This document shows, in pieces, positions 25,295 to 34,194 of a stretch of DNA of 64,000 nucleotides; position 1 is the first letter of the stretch; each line of letters begins with the position of its first letter. Source of the stretch: Gemmatimonadota bacterium. GTDB taxonomy: Bacteria; Latescibacterota; UBA2968; GCA-2709665. The notes under the pieces were generated by a model. It was not told the origin of the DNA, made no database searches, and saw only the letters and a program-made list of their open reading frames with translations. The DNA lies in NCBI GenBank assembly GCA_028873695.1, contig JAPPNU010000017.1, positions 62,001-126,000 of the forward strand, given 5' to 3'. The translations under genes were made by a program, and so were the position numbers.

Positions 25295-26218
25295 CTACAG
25301 AGTCCTTTTTATAACGACCAGACTGATATCGTCCAGTGGACGTCCAAATTCGAGCAGGTCCTGTCTGATGGACTCGAAGATTTCCCGTGCCTTCAACGCT
25401 TTGACCTGTCGCAGCACGCGCTCGAGTCGTATAGGAAAATAATCGTCGTCGCCGCGGCGATGATCCAGCAATCCGTCGGTATAAAGCAACAGGATGTCGC
25501 CCGACCCCTTCAGCGTCCACTCATTGATCCGGTACTTTTCCTTAAAACCAAGGACGCTCTTGACACCGTGGCGGTCTATATCTTCCTGTAAGGGCAGGGT
25601 TCCGATGGGAGGATAATTGACGAATAGTTCCGCGTCTATATCCATAATCCGATCTTGAATATTCGAGAAGACGATGGGCATGGGATGGGCAGCCGAAATA
25701 AATCTGAATATCTCGTCTTCGTCTATCTCCCCGTAGATCATCGTGAGAAACTTGCTGACGCTGGAGGAATTGTAGAAACGCGTGTTCAGGTTCTCAAACA
25801 GCTTTTCGGTAACCGTACCGAACTGGTCCAGCTCGTAGATTGCGCCCAACAAAAACGCCTGGTGCAGCATGCCGGCCAACATTGCGTCGGTTATCTGGTG
25901 GCCGGACACGTCCACGAGCGCGATTCCTGCCATCCGCCGGCATCTCTTCAAGTTGCATGCCACCTCCAGCCGTCCCTCCTGCTCCGCCTGACGAATACGA
26001 CCATCCAGATTGAATCGTTTCTTGAAATCGACGTAGATGATGTGGTCGCCGCCAATCTGGCCTTCCAGCGGAATGGTATCCCCATAGATGTCCATTCCCT
26101 TCAGTTCCGGTATCTCGCCCGACGGAGGTTTGATGTGCCTGGCGATTTCCAGGAAGTTTTGCAATTCACCGGTCAGACGGCGAAGAGACGCGATGACATC
26201 GAACGACGATTCTTCCAT
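25295..26218 (-). CDS. PP2C-like SpoIIE-type serine/threonine phosphatase
   Basis: 307 aa from ATG 26218 with GGAG eight bases upstream. An N-terminal helical part (FDVIASLRRLTGELQNFLEIARHIKPP) precedes the catalytic domain. Metal-binding motifs are seen at GGDHIIYVDF, VDVSGHQITDAMLAGML, LLLYTDGLLDHRR and LDDISLVVI. The family dephosphorylates anti-sigma antagonists or similar switch proteins. The usual SGHG reads SGHQ. No kinase or antagonist gene is adjacent, so the partner is elsewhere. Confidence 0.85.
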   Translation of the reverse strand: MEESSFDVIASLRRLTGELQNFLEIARHIKPPSGEIPELKGMDIYGDTIPLEGQIGGDHIIYVDFKKRFNLDGRIRQAEQEGRLEVACNLKRCRRMAGIALVDVSGHQITDAMLAGMLHQAFLLGAIYELDQFGTVTEKLFENLNTRFYNSSSVSKFLTMIYGEIDEDEIFRFISAAHPMPIVFSNIQDRIMDIDAELFVNYPPIGTLPLQEDIDRHGVKSVLGFKEKYRINEWTLKGSGDILLLYTDGLLDHRRGDDDYFPIRLERVLRQVKALKAREIFESIRQDLLEFGRPLDDISLVVIKRTL

Positions 26219-26313
26219 TGAAACACTCCGGACTTGCAGCGATCCGCCGAATTCGGTTTCAGATGAAGATACGAAAAGTCTCCCATCGAAACAACAGCAG
26301 AACGGCAATTACG

Positions 26314-26349
26314 CGAAAAAGGGACACCCGAATTGTTCCGGGTGTCCCT
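26314..26349 (-). terminator. Rho-independent terminator after the small conserved gene
   Basis: A perfect 11-bp stem (AGGGACACCCG / CGGGTGTCCCT) with an eight-base loop, followed on the minus strand by five T. It lies 26 bases after the stop at 26376 and separates this unit from the phosphatase gene. Confidence 0.9.
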
Positions 26350-26375
26350 ACAGGAAGGCTGCCGTGTGATTCAAT

Positions 26376-26636
26376 TCACTTTTCGGCCTCTTCCTCGACT
26401 TCCGCGTGACCGTTGGACGTCAGGTATTCATACGCCTTGTTGAGCACAAGGATCGCTTTAGGAATGTCGTTCACCTTCAGGCTGCTGGAACGGTGCCACT
26501 CGCCCTCCTTGTCCCGGTAGCTTCTCTGGAACGAAACTGTGCGGACGTTAAAGCTCTCCTTGCCGCGGTTGTATTCGTTCTCGAACACGGAAGCGCTGCA
26601 TGAACCGTGTCGGAACGTGATCTCCGGCTGCGCCAT
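26376..26636 (-). CDS. Small conserved protein, PC4-like fold suggested
   Basis: 86 aa, starting MAQPEITFRHGSCSASVFEN. ATG 26636 follows AAAGGAGGTGGAAACC, one of the best ribosome sites in the window; the longer frame above it is not coding. The core FQRSYRDKEGEWHRSSSLKVNDIPKAILVLNKAYEYL has the strand-strand-helix pattern of small PC4-like single-strand-binding proteins seen in several deep-branching phyla. The C-terminus is acidic (AEVEEEAEK). The strong ribosome site and the terminator suggest high expression. The function is not known; the fold assignment is a guess from the pattern. Confidence 0.8.
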   Translation of the reverse strand: MAQPEITFRHGSCSASVFENEYNRGKESFNVRTVSFQRSYRDKEGEWHRSSSLKVNDIPKAILVLNKAYEYLTSNGHAEVEEEAEK

Positions 26637-26819
26637 GGTTTCCACCTCCTTTCGTCGTTGGTTCCGATTCTCATCGAAACGATCCGCCCGACGTCGGACG
26701 GCGACAGGCCTGCGTTTCCACGAGAATGGATTCTTGCGCACCCATGCGGCGCATGCCGCACGCATGCGTCTGCTGAATTCAGGCTATGGATATGGTCGGG
26801 GGCGCGGTGTCCCATCGGG

Positions 26820-29800
26820 TCACTTGACAAGAACGACTCGCATCGTGCGGACGCGTGGTCCGTTTCGCAGGCGAATCAGGTATATGCCGGTGCCAACCAG
26901 GCGCCCCCTGTCGTCGCGTCCGTCCCATTCCAGCTGATGGTAACCCGCAACCGCCGCAATCGAAAACCGTCTGACCGGTTGTCCGAGAATATTGTAAACC
27001 GTTAAATCCGTCGGATCGCCGGCGCTTCGATAACCGATGGTCGTGTAAACATTAAATGGGTTGGGAAACGCGCCCTCCGGAAAGGCTTTGTCGTTTCCTG
27101 CCGAGAGATCCAGGGAGTCGGGGAAGGAGGAATCGGCCACAGGCGTCGCAGACCCGGGCGAATACGGCAGATTCGATACACGGTTATGAGGCAGCCATTC
27201 CCCCGGCCTTTCAGGGTCCGGCACTAGGGATACGCCGCTGTGCGCCTTCGAATATCGCAAATCAACCAATGTATCCGGCCCGTCAGGTACGATCAGAAGG
27301 ATCCTGTCTTCGGCATCCAGCCCGCCCCCTATCCGGCCTCCCGCGGAAAAACATCCCTTATCGTCCGTGCAGTCCCCCCCGCCGAAGAGGATGAATCGCT
27401 CACCGCCGTTCATGACAGCGCCTTGAGGGAACCTGAACGGCCTTCCATCGTCGTCGCCGAGCGTCCAGCCGGACAGATCCGCCTCGTGCCCGGCAGCATT
27501 GAGCAGTTCGATGAATTGATCTCCGTACAGGTCGAGGTTTGCGTCTCCGTTGACGTCCGTTATCGGCTCGGGCAGAATCTCGTCGACCTGGACGAGCGGC
27601 CGCGGCCGTACCGTGACCTGGAACGTCAGAATCAGGCTCTCGATGCCGTTCCGACTCATGGAAACCGTTATCGCACGCCGGCCCTCGTCGCCGCGCCCGG
27701 GGCGCCACACGAGGGACTCGCCCGAGTCGTCGAGAACAGGTCCGCCATCTACCTGGGTCTGAATACCCTCAGAGATATCGAGTGACAATCTCCAGGTCAA
27801 GCCGACGTAGGCAATGCTGTCCGGGCGGCTCTCCGGACGAAGGCCGGGTGCTTCGACACGGATGGTGAACGCCTGTTCGGTTGTGTCGCTGTGGTCGGTG
27901 GCCGCGATCACGACCGGCCAGGATCCGGTACGTCCGGGCACGCCCACCAAACCGGCTTCCGTCCAATTCAGCCATGCCGGCCGGCGCCGGACGGAAAAAG
28001 ACACGGGGTCCCCTTCCGGATCCTCAGCCGACGGCGTGTAGGCATACGATAGGCCCCTTATGGCCAGCGTGTCAGGATTCGAGATGAACACGGGAGGACG
28101 ATTGGATGGTGGATTGCCGCAGTCGATCCCGGGATGAGGATGAACCCGGACGAGTGCGGTGGATGTGAAGCGTTCGTATCGTGCATGCACGACGGTCTCC
28201 CCCGGCGCGACGCCCGTTAACCGCACGGGCGTTTCGAGTCGCGCGACGTCAGCGTCCTCAACACCCCACGTCAGGCGGTCGGTGACGACCGTCACGGATT
28301 CCGAATCGAAGAGACCCTCTGCAGTAACGTTTCGGCTGGATCCCGAGAATACGTCCAACGTGTCAGGAACGATACGGACGGCAATCAGCATCGGCGCGGC
28401 GCGGCCGGGTGAGGTCAAGCCTGCGAAAGGCAACTGATCGTGCCGTTGCAGCGTGGCGTCCTCCCGGCGGACCAGCGAGGCCCCGCCGGGCGCCGCGTCA
28501 TAGCTGACGATGTCGAGGGTGTCCGCACCGTCGGGCGACAGAAACACGATAGTGTCGCCCGAATTCGAGAGCCCGTCGCCGATGCGACCGTCATCCACGA
28601 GCGCGCATTCGGGAAACCTCGAGGTAGATCCGCCGCCGAAGAGGACCATGAAACCGCCGGGAGGAAGCATCGTACCGGTTGGGAATTCAAAGAGACGATC
28701 CAACCGCGTATCGTCGTCTCCCAGCCGGCACCCGTCGAGCCGCGCCGTGTCGGACTGGGGATTCCACAGTTCCACGAACTCGTCCTGAAAACCGTGGCGC
28801 TCACCATCGGCATTTGTGTCTCCGGCCGCCCCCGGGGCGGGATTTGCGAGGATTTCGCTGATGATCACACCCGCCGGAACCGCCGCCGGAGGGTCTCCGT
28901 CCCTCCTTTCACCGTCATCCGACCCCGTATCTTTCCCGACGACAGTACCCTTCTCGGAGGGCAACCCGGGAGAATAAATCCCTCGTCCGGGAGGCGTTTC
29001 ATGGGGGATCCAATCGGCGCCGTTCCACACCAGCGACTGGTCAATATCTCCCTCTGCGGTGTAATCGGCCCTGGCGAGCGTATCGTTCAGAACGGGATCG
29101 ATCAGCAGAACCACATCAGACCCGTCGGTCAAACCGTTACCGATACTGCCGTCATCCACGAATACCCGGCCCTCGATGCCCTTCGGACGTCCGCCTCCAA
29201 ACAAAACGGCGCGTTCTCCGGGTTGAAGTCTGGTGAAGCCGGGAAACCTGAACTGCCGGCGTGCCGAAACGTCATCGTCGCTCAACCGCCAGTCCGATAT
29301 CCAGACGGTTTCAGGCCCACTGTTCAGTATCTCGACGAATTCGTCCGACTGGCTGTCTCGCGTTCCATCGCCATTCACGTCTCCGTTGGGGCCGGGAGGC
29401 GGGTCCGCCAGAATCTCGACAATTGCGACTTGCGGACGGGGTTCCACCCATACGTCAAACTGCCGTACGGTCTTCTCGCCGGAGCCGCTCACCGCGGTCT
29501 GCCAGAAGCGAAAACGACCTTCGCGATCAGGCCTCCACGCGATTTCGCCGGTCGCACGGTCCCACGCGACGCCTTGAGCCCGGGATTCCAGATGTACGAA
29601 TCCGCCGTCCAGATTGCGAATGCTGGGCGTGAACCGGCAAAGCGCGCCAACCCGGCACCACGACGGCGGGGCGTCCAGGAACTCAGGCCGACGGGTTTTC
29701 GCCGTTTCCACGGGGGCCGCGGGCTTCGGGTGCGGCCGGCCTGGCGAGATGGTCGCGCCGTCCGGCAAGTCGGTGTGCGGAACGTAAACGCCCTCGGCGA

Positions 29801-31151
29801 ACCGCACCACGGACCGGTTCAGGTCACCCTTTACCTGAAAGTCAGCCACAGCCACCGTATCGTCCGCGACGGGGTCGACGAGCAATACACGGTCTCCCCT
29901 GTTGGTCAATCCATTGCCGATGCTGCCGTCGTCCACGAATACGGGTCCGGAGATTCCTCGCGGATTGCCGCCACCAAACAATACTGCGCGCATTCCAGAC
30001 TCAAGCGTCAGTCCATCGGGAAAGCGGAATCGCCCGCCCGACCCGACGTCATCGTCGCTGAGCCACCATCCGCCTATCGTCACCGGCTTCGAGTCGACGT
30101 TCCATATTTCAACAAACTCGTCGGCCTTGCCGTCCCTCACACCGTCCCCATTGGCATCGCCGTCCGGACCGGGTGCCGGGTCCGCCAGCACTTCGTCGAT
30201 GACCACCCGGGCCGCAAAGCGGATTGGAGATCCCAGATCCACCGTCGTGTCGCCGGGGATGAAACCGATCCGTTCCGTTATAACGGGGGCACGGCCTGGA
30301 GAAAAAAGGGCGCCGTCGACGGATAATTCACTGTGGAGTTGAAAGGGACCGCGCCCTTCCGGGTGGCGCGCGATGGACTGATTCCGGTCCCCTGTTTTGT
30401 CGTCGTACGTTGCAGCCGCCATTGTATCCGTCGCGGTTGGATCGATCAGGAAAACGGTGTCGCCCCCGTTTCTCAGGCCCCCGCCGATTGCGCCGTCGTC
30501 CGCGAACACCAGCCCGGGAATGCCGGCGGGAGAACCGCCGCCAAACAGGACCAGCCGCTGGCCGGGTTCCAGTTCGGTGTTTGCTGGAAACGTGAACCTG
30601 GACCCGGGCGCGGTCCCCGCGTCGCTCAACTGCCAACCGTCCAGACTGACCGCCTTGAGTCCGATATTGAGCAATTCCACGAATTCGTCCTGGCTGTGGT
30701 GGCGCGTCCCGTCGCCGTTGGCGTCGCCCCTGTCGCCCGCCGGCGGGTCTGCAAGAATCTCCTGAATAACGACAACTTCGCGGACGCCTTCCCCAACGAG
30801 CGGCAATTCCACTGTGCCGCTGCTGGTGACGACGGTCAGACTTCCGGAATAGACAGCGAGGTCCTCGGGTTCGAATCGGACCGGCAGGCTCGTGGCCCGG
30901 TCCGGCGCCAATACGATGCCTGTGTCGGGAAGGAGATCGCCCGGTAAACGGAACGCTTTCCCGTCGAGGCCGACGGAAGACACGACCAGGTCGACCGCAC
31001 CTCCATTTGCGACAACGACGCTATCCAGGGCGGAAGTCCATGCACGCACCGGACCGAAGCGCAGCGTATCCGGTGTGACGACCGCGTGTGCCCAGGGCCC
31101 CGTCCCGCCGGGGACGAGGAACACGAGGAAAAACACGAGGGCCTGTTTCAC
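26820..31151 (-). CDS. Giant secreted protein with five lamin-tail-like repeats and a FlgD/T9SS-like C-terminus
   Basis: About 1443 aa. The start is taken as GTG 31151, since AAGGAG lies seven bases upstream and the next residues form a signal peptide (QALVFFLVFLVPGG) ending at AHA. After an N-terminal Ig-like domain there are five lamin-tail domains, beginning near residues 125, 315, 575, 760 and 1195. Each opens with a motif like VIxEILADPPxG, and the first four carry a calcium-loop-like DxNxDG (GDANGDG, GDVNGDG, GDTNADG). Between them are putative Ig/cadherin-like domains (NRPPVFISNPDTLAIRG, a Big2-like one near 920-1010). The last about 80 residues are FPNPFNVYTTIGYR...GRDDRGRLVGTGIYLIRLRN, the FlgD-like sorting/anchor fold. 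It is probably an adhesive or structural cell-surface protein. Confidence 0.85.
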   Translation of the reverse strand: MKQALVFFLVFLVPGGTGPWAHAVVTPDTLRFGPVRAWTSALDSVVVANGGAVDLVVSSVGLDGKAFRLPGDLLPDTGIVLAPDRATSLPVRFEPEDLAVYSGSLTVVTSSGTVELPLVGEGVREVVVIQEILADPPAGDRGDANGDGTRHHSQDEFVELLNIGLKAVSLDGWQLSDAGTAPGSRFTFPANTELEPGQRLVLFGGGSPAGIPGLVFADDGAIGGGLRNGGDTVFLIDPTATDTMAAATYDDKTGDRNQSIARHPEGRGPFQLHSELSVDGALFSPGRAPVITERIGFIPGDTTVDLGSPIRFAARVVIDEVLADPAPGPDGDANGDGVRDGKADEFVEIWNVDSKPVTIGGWWLSDDDVGSGGRFRFPDGLTLESGMRAVLFGGGNPRGISGPVFVDDGSIGNGLTNRGDRVLLVDPVADDTVAVADFQVKGDLNRSVVRFAEGVYVPHTDLPDGATISPGRPHPKPAAPVETAKTRRPEFLDAPPSWCRVGALCRFTPSIRNLDGGFVHLESRAQGVAWDRATGEIAWRPDREGRFRFWQTAVSGSGEKTVRQFDVWVEPRPQVAIVEILADPPPGPNGDVNGDGTRDSQSDEFVEILNSGPETVWISDWRLSDDDVSARRQFRFPGFTRLQPGERAVLFGGGRPKGIEGRVFVDDGSIGNGLTDGSDVVLLIDPVLNDTLARADYTAEGDIDQSLVWNGADWIPHETPPGRGIYSPGLPSEKGTVVGKDTGSDDGERRDGDPPAAVPAGVIISEILANPAPGAAGDTNADGERHGFQDEFVELWNPQSDTARLDGCRLGDDDTRLDRLFEFPTGTMLPPGGFMVLFGGGSTSRFPECALVDDGRIGDGLSNSGDTIVFLSPDGADTLDIVSYDAAPGGASLVRREDATLQRHDQLPFAGLTSPGRAAPMLIAVRIVPDTLDVFSGSSRNVTAEGLFDSESVTVVTDRLTWGVEDADVARLETPVRLTGVAPGETVVHARYERFTSTALVRVHPHPGIDCGNPPSNRPPVFISNPDTLAIRGLSYAYTPSAEDPEGDPVSFSVRRRPAWLNWTEAGLVGVPGRTGSWPVVIAATDHSDTTEQAFTIRVEAPGLRPESRPDSIAYVGLTWRLSLDISEGIQTQVDGGPVLDDSGESLVWRPGRGDEGRRAITVSMSRNGIESLILTFQVTVRPRPLVQVDEILPEPITDVNGDANLDLYGDQFIELLNAAGHEADLSGWTLGDDDGRPFRFPQGAVMNGGERFILFGGGDCTDDKGCFSAGGRIGGGLDAEDRILLIVPDGPDTLVDLRYSKAHSGVSLVPDPERPGEWLPHNRVSNLPYSPGSATPVADSSFPDSLDLSAGNDKAFPEGAFPNPFNVYTTIGYRSAGDPTDLTVYNILGQPVRRFSIAAVAGYHQLEWDGRDDRGRLVGTGIYLIRLRNGPRVRTMRVVLVK

Positions 31152-31193
31152 AAATCTCTCCTTCCAGAGGCGCCAACACGTCATACCGGCCGT

Positions 31194-31209
31194 TGCAATC
31201 CATGTGCCA
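31194..31209 (-). promoter_or_regulatory. Sigma-54-type promoter of the giant secreted protein gene
   Basis: On the minus strand TGGCACATGGATTGCA matches the consensus TGGCAC-N5-TTGCW, with GG and GC separated by the required ten bases. Transcription would begin near 31183, leaving a 32-base leader with the ribosome site before GTG 31151. The rpoN gene is in this window. Confidence 0.75.
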
Positions 31210-31238
31210 ATTCAGGATTTGTAACATAAGTTATTTTT

Positions 31239-31251
31239 TATCAATATTTTA
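31239..31251 (+). promoter_or_regulatory. IHF-like site upstream of the sigma-54-type promoter
   Basis: TATCAATATTTTA matches the IHF consensus WATCAANNNNTTR with no mismatch and lies about 30 bases upstream of the -24 element, in an AT-rich tract. IHF commonly bends DNA at this place to bring the activator to RpoN. Confidence 0.5.
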
Positions 31252-31615
31252 AACGATACAAACCCGTGATCTGATACGGCAGGGGTGAATACAATTTTCA
31301 GCAGGTATGCTTGAAATTGAAACGTCGTTCGCGGTCCGGGGAAAACTCCCGGCGGAGATACAGCCGGGAAAGAGCGTATGCCCGCGGGTATCTGTCGCGC
31401 CTTCCGTGGGGCGGCGCCCGGACCGCCGGTCGGCGCGGAATCCATTCGGTCGCTTTTCGTCTCCCCAAACCGAATTCCGCTTGACACCGCGGAAACCGCA
31501 CGCGATTTTAGACGGTAAGGTCGGTGTTTATCCTTTCAGCGCGTGCCGGCCGATCTCTTCGCAGCGTCAACGCTTCTTCCAGATCGCGTTCGTCCTTGCC
31601 CTGAAGGAGACCGGG

Positions 31616-32401
31616 ATGCACCAAAACGTCATCCTGCCGGACAATTTCAACGATCAACTCGAAATCCCCAATGCGCCCGAACGGCTCGGCGAGGCGCTCG
31701 ACGTCGCACGAAGAATCACCGACGCGGGCGTATCCCTGCTGCCGAATCCGGATCACGCCGCCATTTTCGTCGATCCCCCGCATCTCCTATCCGGCCGATT
31801 GAAACGCATCGGTTACATTGCCGGCTGGGACACCCGTTGCTATCCGTCTCCTGTTGACGGACACGACTACATCAATGTCCCATCCGGGTTGCCCGAGGAC
31901 AGCCCTGCTCGAGCAAAGGGCTGGTTTGACTATGTCGCGGTCGTCCATCCGGTGGACGAGGCCGCCCGGAACCATATGCTTGCCCAGGGCCATGGTAATC
32001 CATTCGTACACCACATGACCTGGGGTATCGTTCCGCCCGTACGGGATGGCGAGGATGACTTCGAATACGCGGGGAAGGTGATTCCCTATCTTGCGAGGAT
32101 ACGAAAGACCATCGGGGAAGCCCTGAACGAATCGCCTGGAACGTTGGTCATGGCGCTACCGCAAACCGTATGTGCGGATGCCCGCCTGAGGGCATGTCTT
32201 CCGGAATGGGTCGGCGGACTGGATCCCGTCGAATACCAGGTCGAGCCGATGCAGGGCGGCGGTTTTCTGCTGCAATTTTTCGTCCTGACCGGAGGCAGAA
32301 TCGAAGTTGCACTGCGGTCAGGCACACGACAGACGTTCAATCCGATGAGTGTTCACAAGATCTCAAAGGATGAAATCAGCGCGGTTCAATCCGGCGATTA
32401 G
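31616..32401 (+). CDS. Protein of unknown function
   Basis: 261 aa from ATG 31616, six bases after AAGGAG; the reading frame is open from 31307 but upstream codons lack a ribosome site. I do not recognise the family. Notable are a histidine-rich run NPFVHHMTWGIVPP near residue 130, GWDTRCYPSPVDGHDYINVPSG and a C-terminal beta-rich part with GGGFLLQFFVLTGG. Two halves with alternating strands and HH/E residues would fit a vicinal-oxygen-chelate-like metal enzyme, but this is only an impression. No signal peptide or membrane segment is seen. A strong terminator follows, so the gene stands alone. Confidence 0.75.
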   Translation: MHQNVILPDNFNDQLEIPNAPERLGEALDVARRITDAGVSLLPNPDHAAIFVDPPHLLSGRLKRIGYIAGWDTRCYPSPVDGHDYINVPSGLPEDSPARAKGWFDYVAVVHPVDEAARNHMLAQGHGNPFVHHMTWGIVPPVRDGEDDFEYAGKVIPYLARIRKTIGEALNESPGTLVMALPQTVCADARLRACLPEWVGGLDPVEYQVEPMQGGGFLLQFFVLTGGRIEVALRSGTRQTFNPMSVHKISKDEISAVQSGD

Positions 32402-32724
32402 CCTCTTCGGGTCGCGGCGCGGCCGAGCGCATGCGCACACAAGAAACCGGCGGAATCGTTCGCATTTGACACTCTGCATCCGATTCCGCCGGTTATTTTT
32501 ATTGTTGAACTCGCGTACTTTCGACTCTCAGAAGCTGTCTTATATCTTCCAGCGGTCTTCACAATGCTGCAAATGCGCCCGACTGCGCAACGTACGGCGC
32601 TGCAGGCAGGCCGGTCGGCGTAGGCCACGCCCGCCCGCATAGACGGATATTGGCGGACCTTTCCGCCGTGACCGCCACGTTTTCGCTCGCGCCCGGGAAC
32701 GCACCGGTAATTTAAAACAGCTTC
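32402..32724. other. Convergent intergenic region with terminator and repeat copy 2
   Basis: It contains the plus-strand terminator at 32445-32500 and the inverted repeat element, whose far end touches the rpoN stop codon at 32725. No gene is seen. Confidence 0.6.
32445..32500 (+). terminator. Rho-independent terminator after the unknown gene
   Basis: A perfect 14-bp stem, AACCGGCGGAATCG (32445-32458) and CGATTCCGCCGGTT (32481-32494), with a 22-base loop, followed by ATTTTT. Confidence 0.88.
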
Positions 32725-32725
32725 T
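32530..32725 (-). repeat. Inverted-terminal-repeat element, copy 2 (full length, reversed)
   Basis: 196 bp, in the opposite orientation to copy 1. Both ends read AGAAGCTGT, with the inner TTA matching. About 100 bases from the left end are near-identical to copy 1 (from GCTGTTTTAAA to the hairpin), then the middle diverges and is longer. The hairpin is kept: GTCCGCC pairs with GGCGGGC. The end next to rpoN overlaps the TGA stop codon of that gene. Confidence 0.85.
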
Positions 32726-34194
32726 CAGATTGATTTCCGGTACCTGGCGGGATTGATATTCAACTGATCTCTATACTTGGCAACCGTACGGCGGGCGATG
32801 GCGATACCTTCGTCTCTCAGCAAATCGGCGATTTTCTGATCGCTCAAGGGTTTCCTGGCGTTCTCTTCCGCTATCAATCTGGAGATCTTCTGCTTTACGC
32901 TCCTTGCTGCGATGTCTTCGCCGTCGTTGCGGGTCAGACCGCCGTCGAAGAAATATTTCAATTCGAACACACCGTGCGGCGTCTGTACGTATTTCCCGTT
33001 GCTCACCCGGCTGATGGTTGAAACGTGCATATCCACCCGGTCCGCGACCTCCTGAAGCACCATTGGCTTGAGAAAGCCAACGCCCTTGTCGAAGAATGCG
33101 CGTTGATTGTCGACAATACACCGCATGACCCTTAGCATTGTCGTCCGGCGCTGGTTGATCGCGCTGATGAACCAGCGGGCGGAATTAAGGCGGTCAACGA
33201 CGAATTTCCTGGCCTGACTCCCCTGTTTACCGGACTCGCTGAGCAGTGTTCTGTATGCGGGGCTGACCCGCAGCGCAGGAAGATTGCGGTCGATCAGCGA
33301 AACGACGTACTCGTCGCCCACCTTCTGCACTTCGAGGTCGGGTACGACCAGATTGTGATTGATACGACTTTCCCTGTAAATCATGGGTTTCGGGTTAAGG
33401 CCCGATATCACGCTTTCGGCGTGGGCGATCGCCACCCGGTCCACACCGAGCGCTCGACTGATCTTCATATATCGACGGTTCACCAGATCGTCCCAATAGC
33501 CGCGTACGATACCCATTGCAAGAGAATCCGCCAGCCCCTGCTCGCGAAGCTGGATCGCAAGGCATTCCTGGAGATCCCTTGCGCCCACACCCGGCGGATC
33601 GAACGTCTGGATAACCTCCAGGATCTGCTCCACGGATTCTGGCTCACACCCGAAAACAGCAACGATATCCTCGATCTGCGCCTGCAAAAACCCGTCTTCG
33701 TCTATATTGCCGATGATGTACTCGCCGATCTTCCGTTCACCGGTGTCCAGACCGGTAAGCGAGAGCTGGGCGCGCAGTTCGGTCTCCAACGATTGCTGCC
33801 CGGGACCGTCGTACTCCCACTCTTCAGCATTGGGATCGAACTCGTGCCGCGGCACGGTATACCCGGCATCGTTCAGGAGTTCGTTCCACTGATTCTCGTC
33901 CAACCGGCCGTCGGCCAATGCCGTGTCGCCGAATTCCGGGTCCGGCGTGTCCGCATCGTCAACTTCCGTCCGTGCGTTGTCGATATCGACGGATTCCGTG
34001 CCGTCCGACTCCAGACCCCACTCCTCGTCGTCGCGACCTGTCTCTTCCGAAACCTCCAGAAGTGGATTGATCTGCAATTCCTGCTGAATCAACTGTTCCA
34101 GTTCGAGGGAGGGCATCTGCAGCAACCGCAAAGACTGGATGAGTTGCGGCGCCAGCTTCTGCTGGAGAGAAACGGTCTGGGTCAGTTGAATCAT
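32725..34194 (-). CDS. rpoN: RNA polymerase sigma-54 factor
   Basis: 489 aa. The gene starts MIQLTQTVSLQQKLAPQLIQ, the activator-binding region I, followed by an acidic region II, the core-binding part (GIGARDLQECLAIQL-like GVGARDLQECLA) and a helix-turn-helix (VADRVDMHVSTISRVSNGKYVQTPHGVFELKYFF). The C-terminal RpoN box ARRTVAKYRDQL is intact. ATG 34194 has no strong ribosome site but marks the start of family homology. It recognises GG/GC promoters and needs an enhancer-binding ATPase, none of which is in the window. It stands 405 bases after lptB, the usual neighbour in many Gram-negatives. Confidence 0.95.
   Translation of the reverse strand: MIQLTQTVSLQQKLAPQLIQSLRLLQMPSLELEQLIQQELQINPLLEVSEETGRDDEEWGLESDGTESVDIDNARTEVDDADTPDPEFGDTALADGRLDENQWNELLNDAGYTVPRHEFDPNAEEWEYDGPGQQSLETELRAQLSLTGLDTGERKIGEYIIGNIDEDGFLQAQIEDIVAVFGCEPESVEQILEVIQTFDPPGVGARDLQECLAIQLREQGLADSLAMGIVRGYWDDLVNRRYMKISRALGVDRVAIAHAESVISGLNPKPMIYRESRINHNLVVPDLEVQKVGDEYVVSLIDRNLPALRVSPAYRTLLSESGKQGSQARKFVVDRLNSARWFISAINQRRTTMLRVMRCIVDNQRAFFDKGVGFLKPMVLQEVADRVDMHVSTISRVSNGKYVQTPHGVFELKYFFDGGLTRNDGEDIAARSVKQKISRLIAEENARKPLSDQKIADLLRDEGIAIARRTVAKYRDQLNINPARYRKSI

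Larger units (their letters stand above)
31152..31615. other. Divergent intergenic region upstream of the giant protein gene
   Basis: No gene is supported in it. It carries the sigma-54-type promoter and IHF-like site on the left. The remainder (31270-31600) is GC-rich and holds a weak plus-strand candidate: a TTGACA in the cttgacacc stretch near 31481, with no good -10 element. I could not identify an enhancer-binding site for an RpoN activator. Confidence 0.4.

Noticed and set aside
26700..26780. GC-rich palindromes after the giant protein gene
   Set aside because: The stems are short (six bases) and overlapping, with no T-run and no second copy found.
31470..31510. Strong promoter for the unknown plus-strand gene
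   Set aside because: A TTGACA is present but no acceptable -10 lies at 16-18 bases; too weak to list as a feature.
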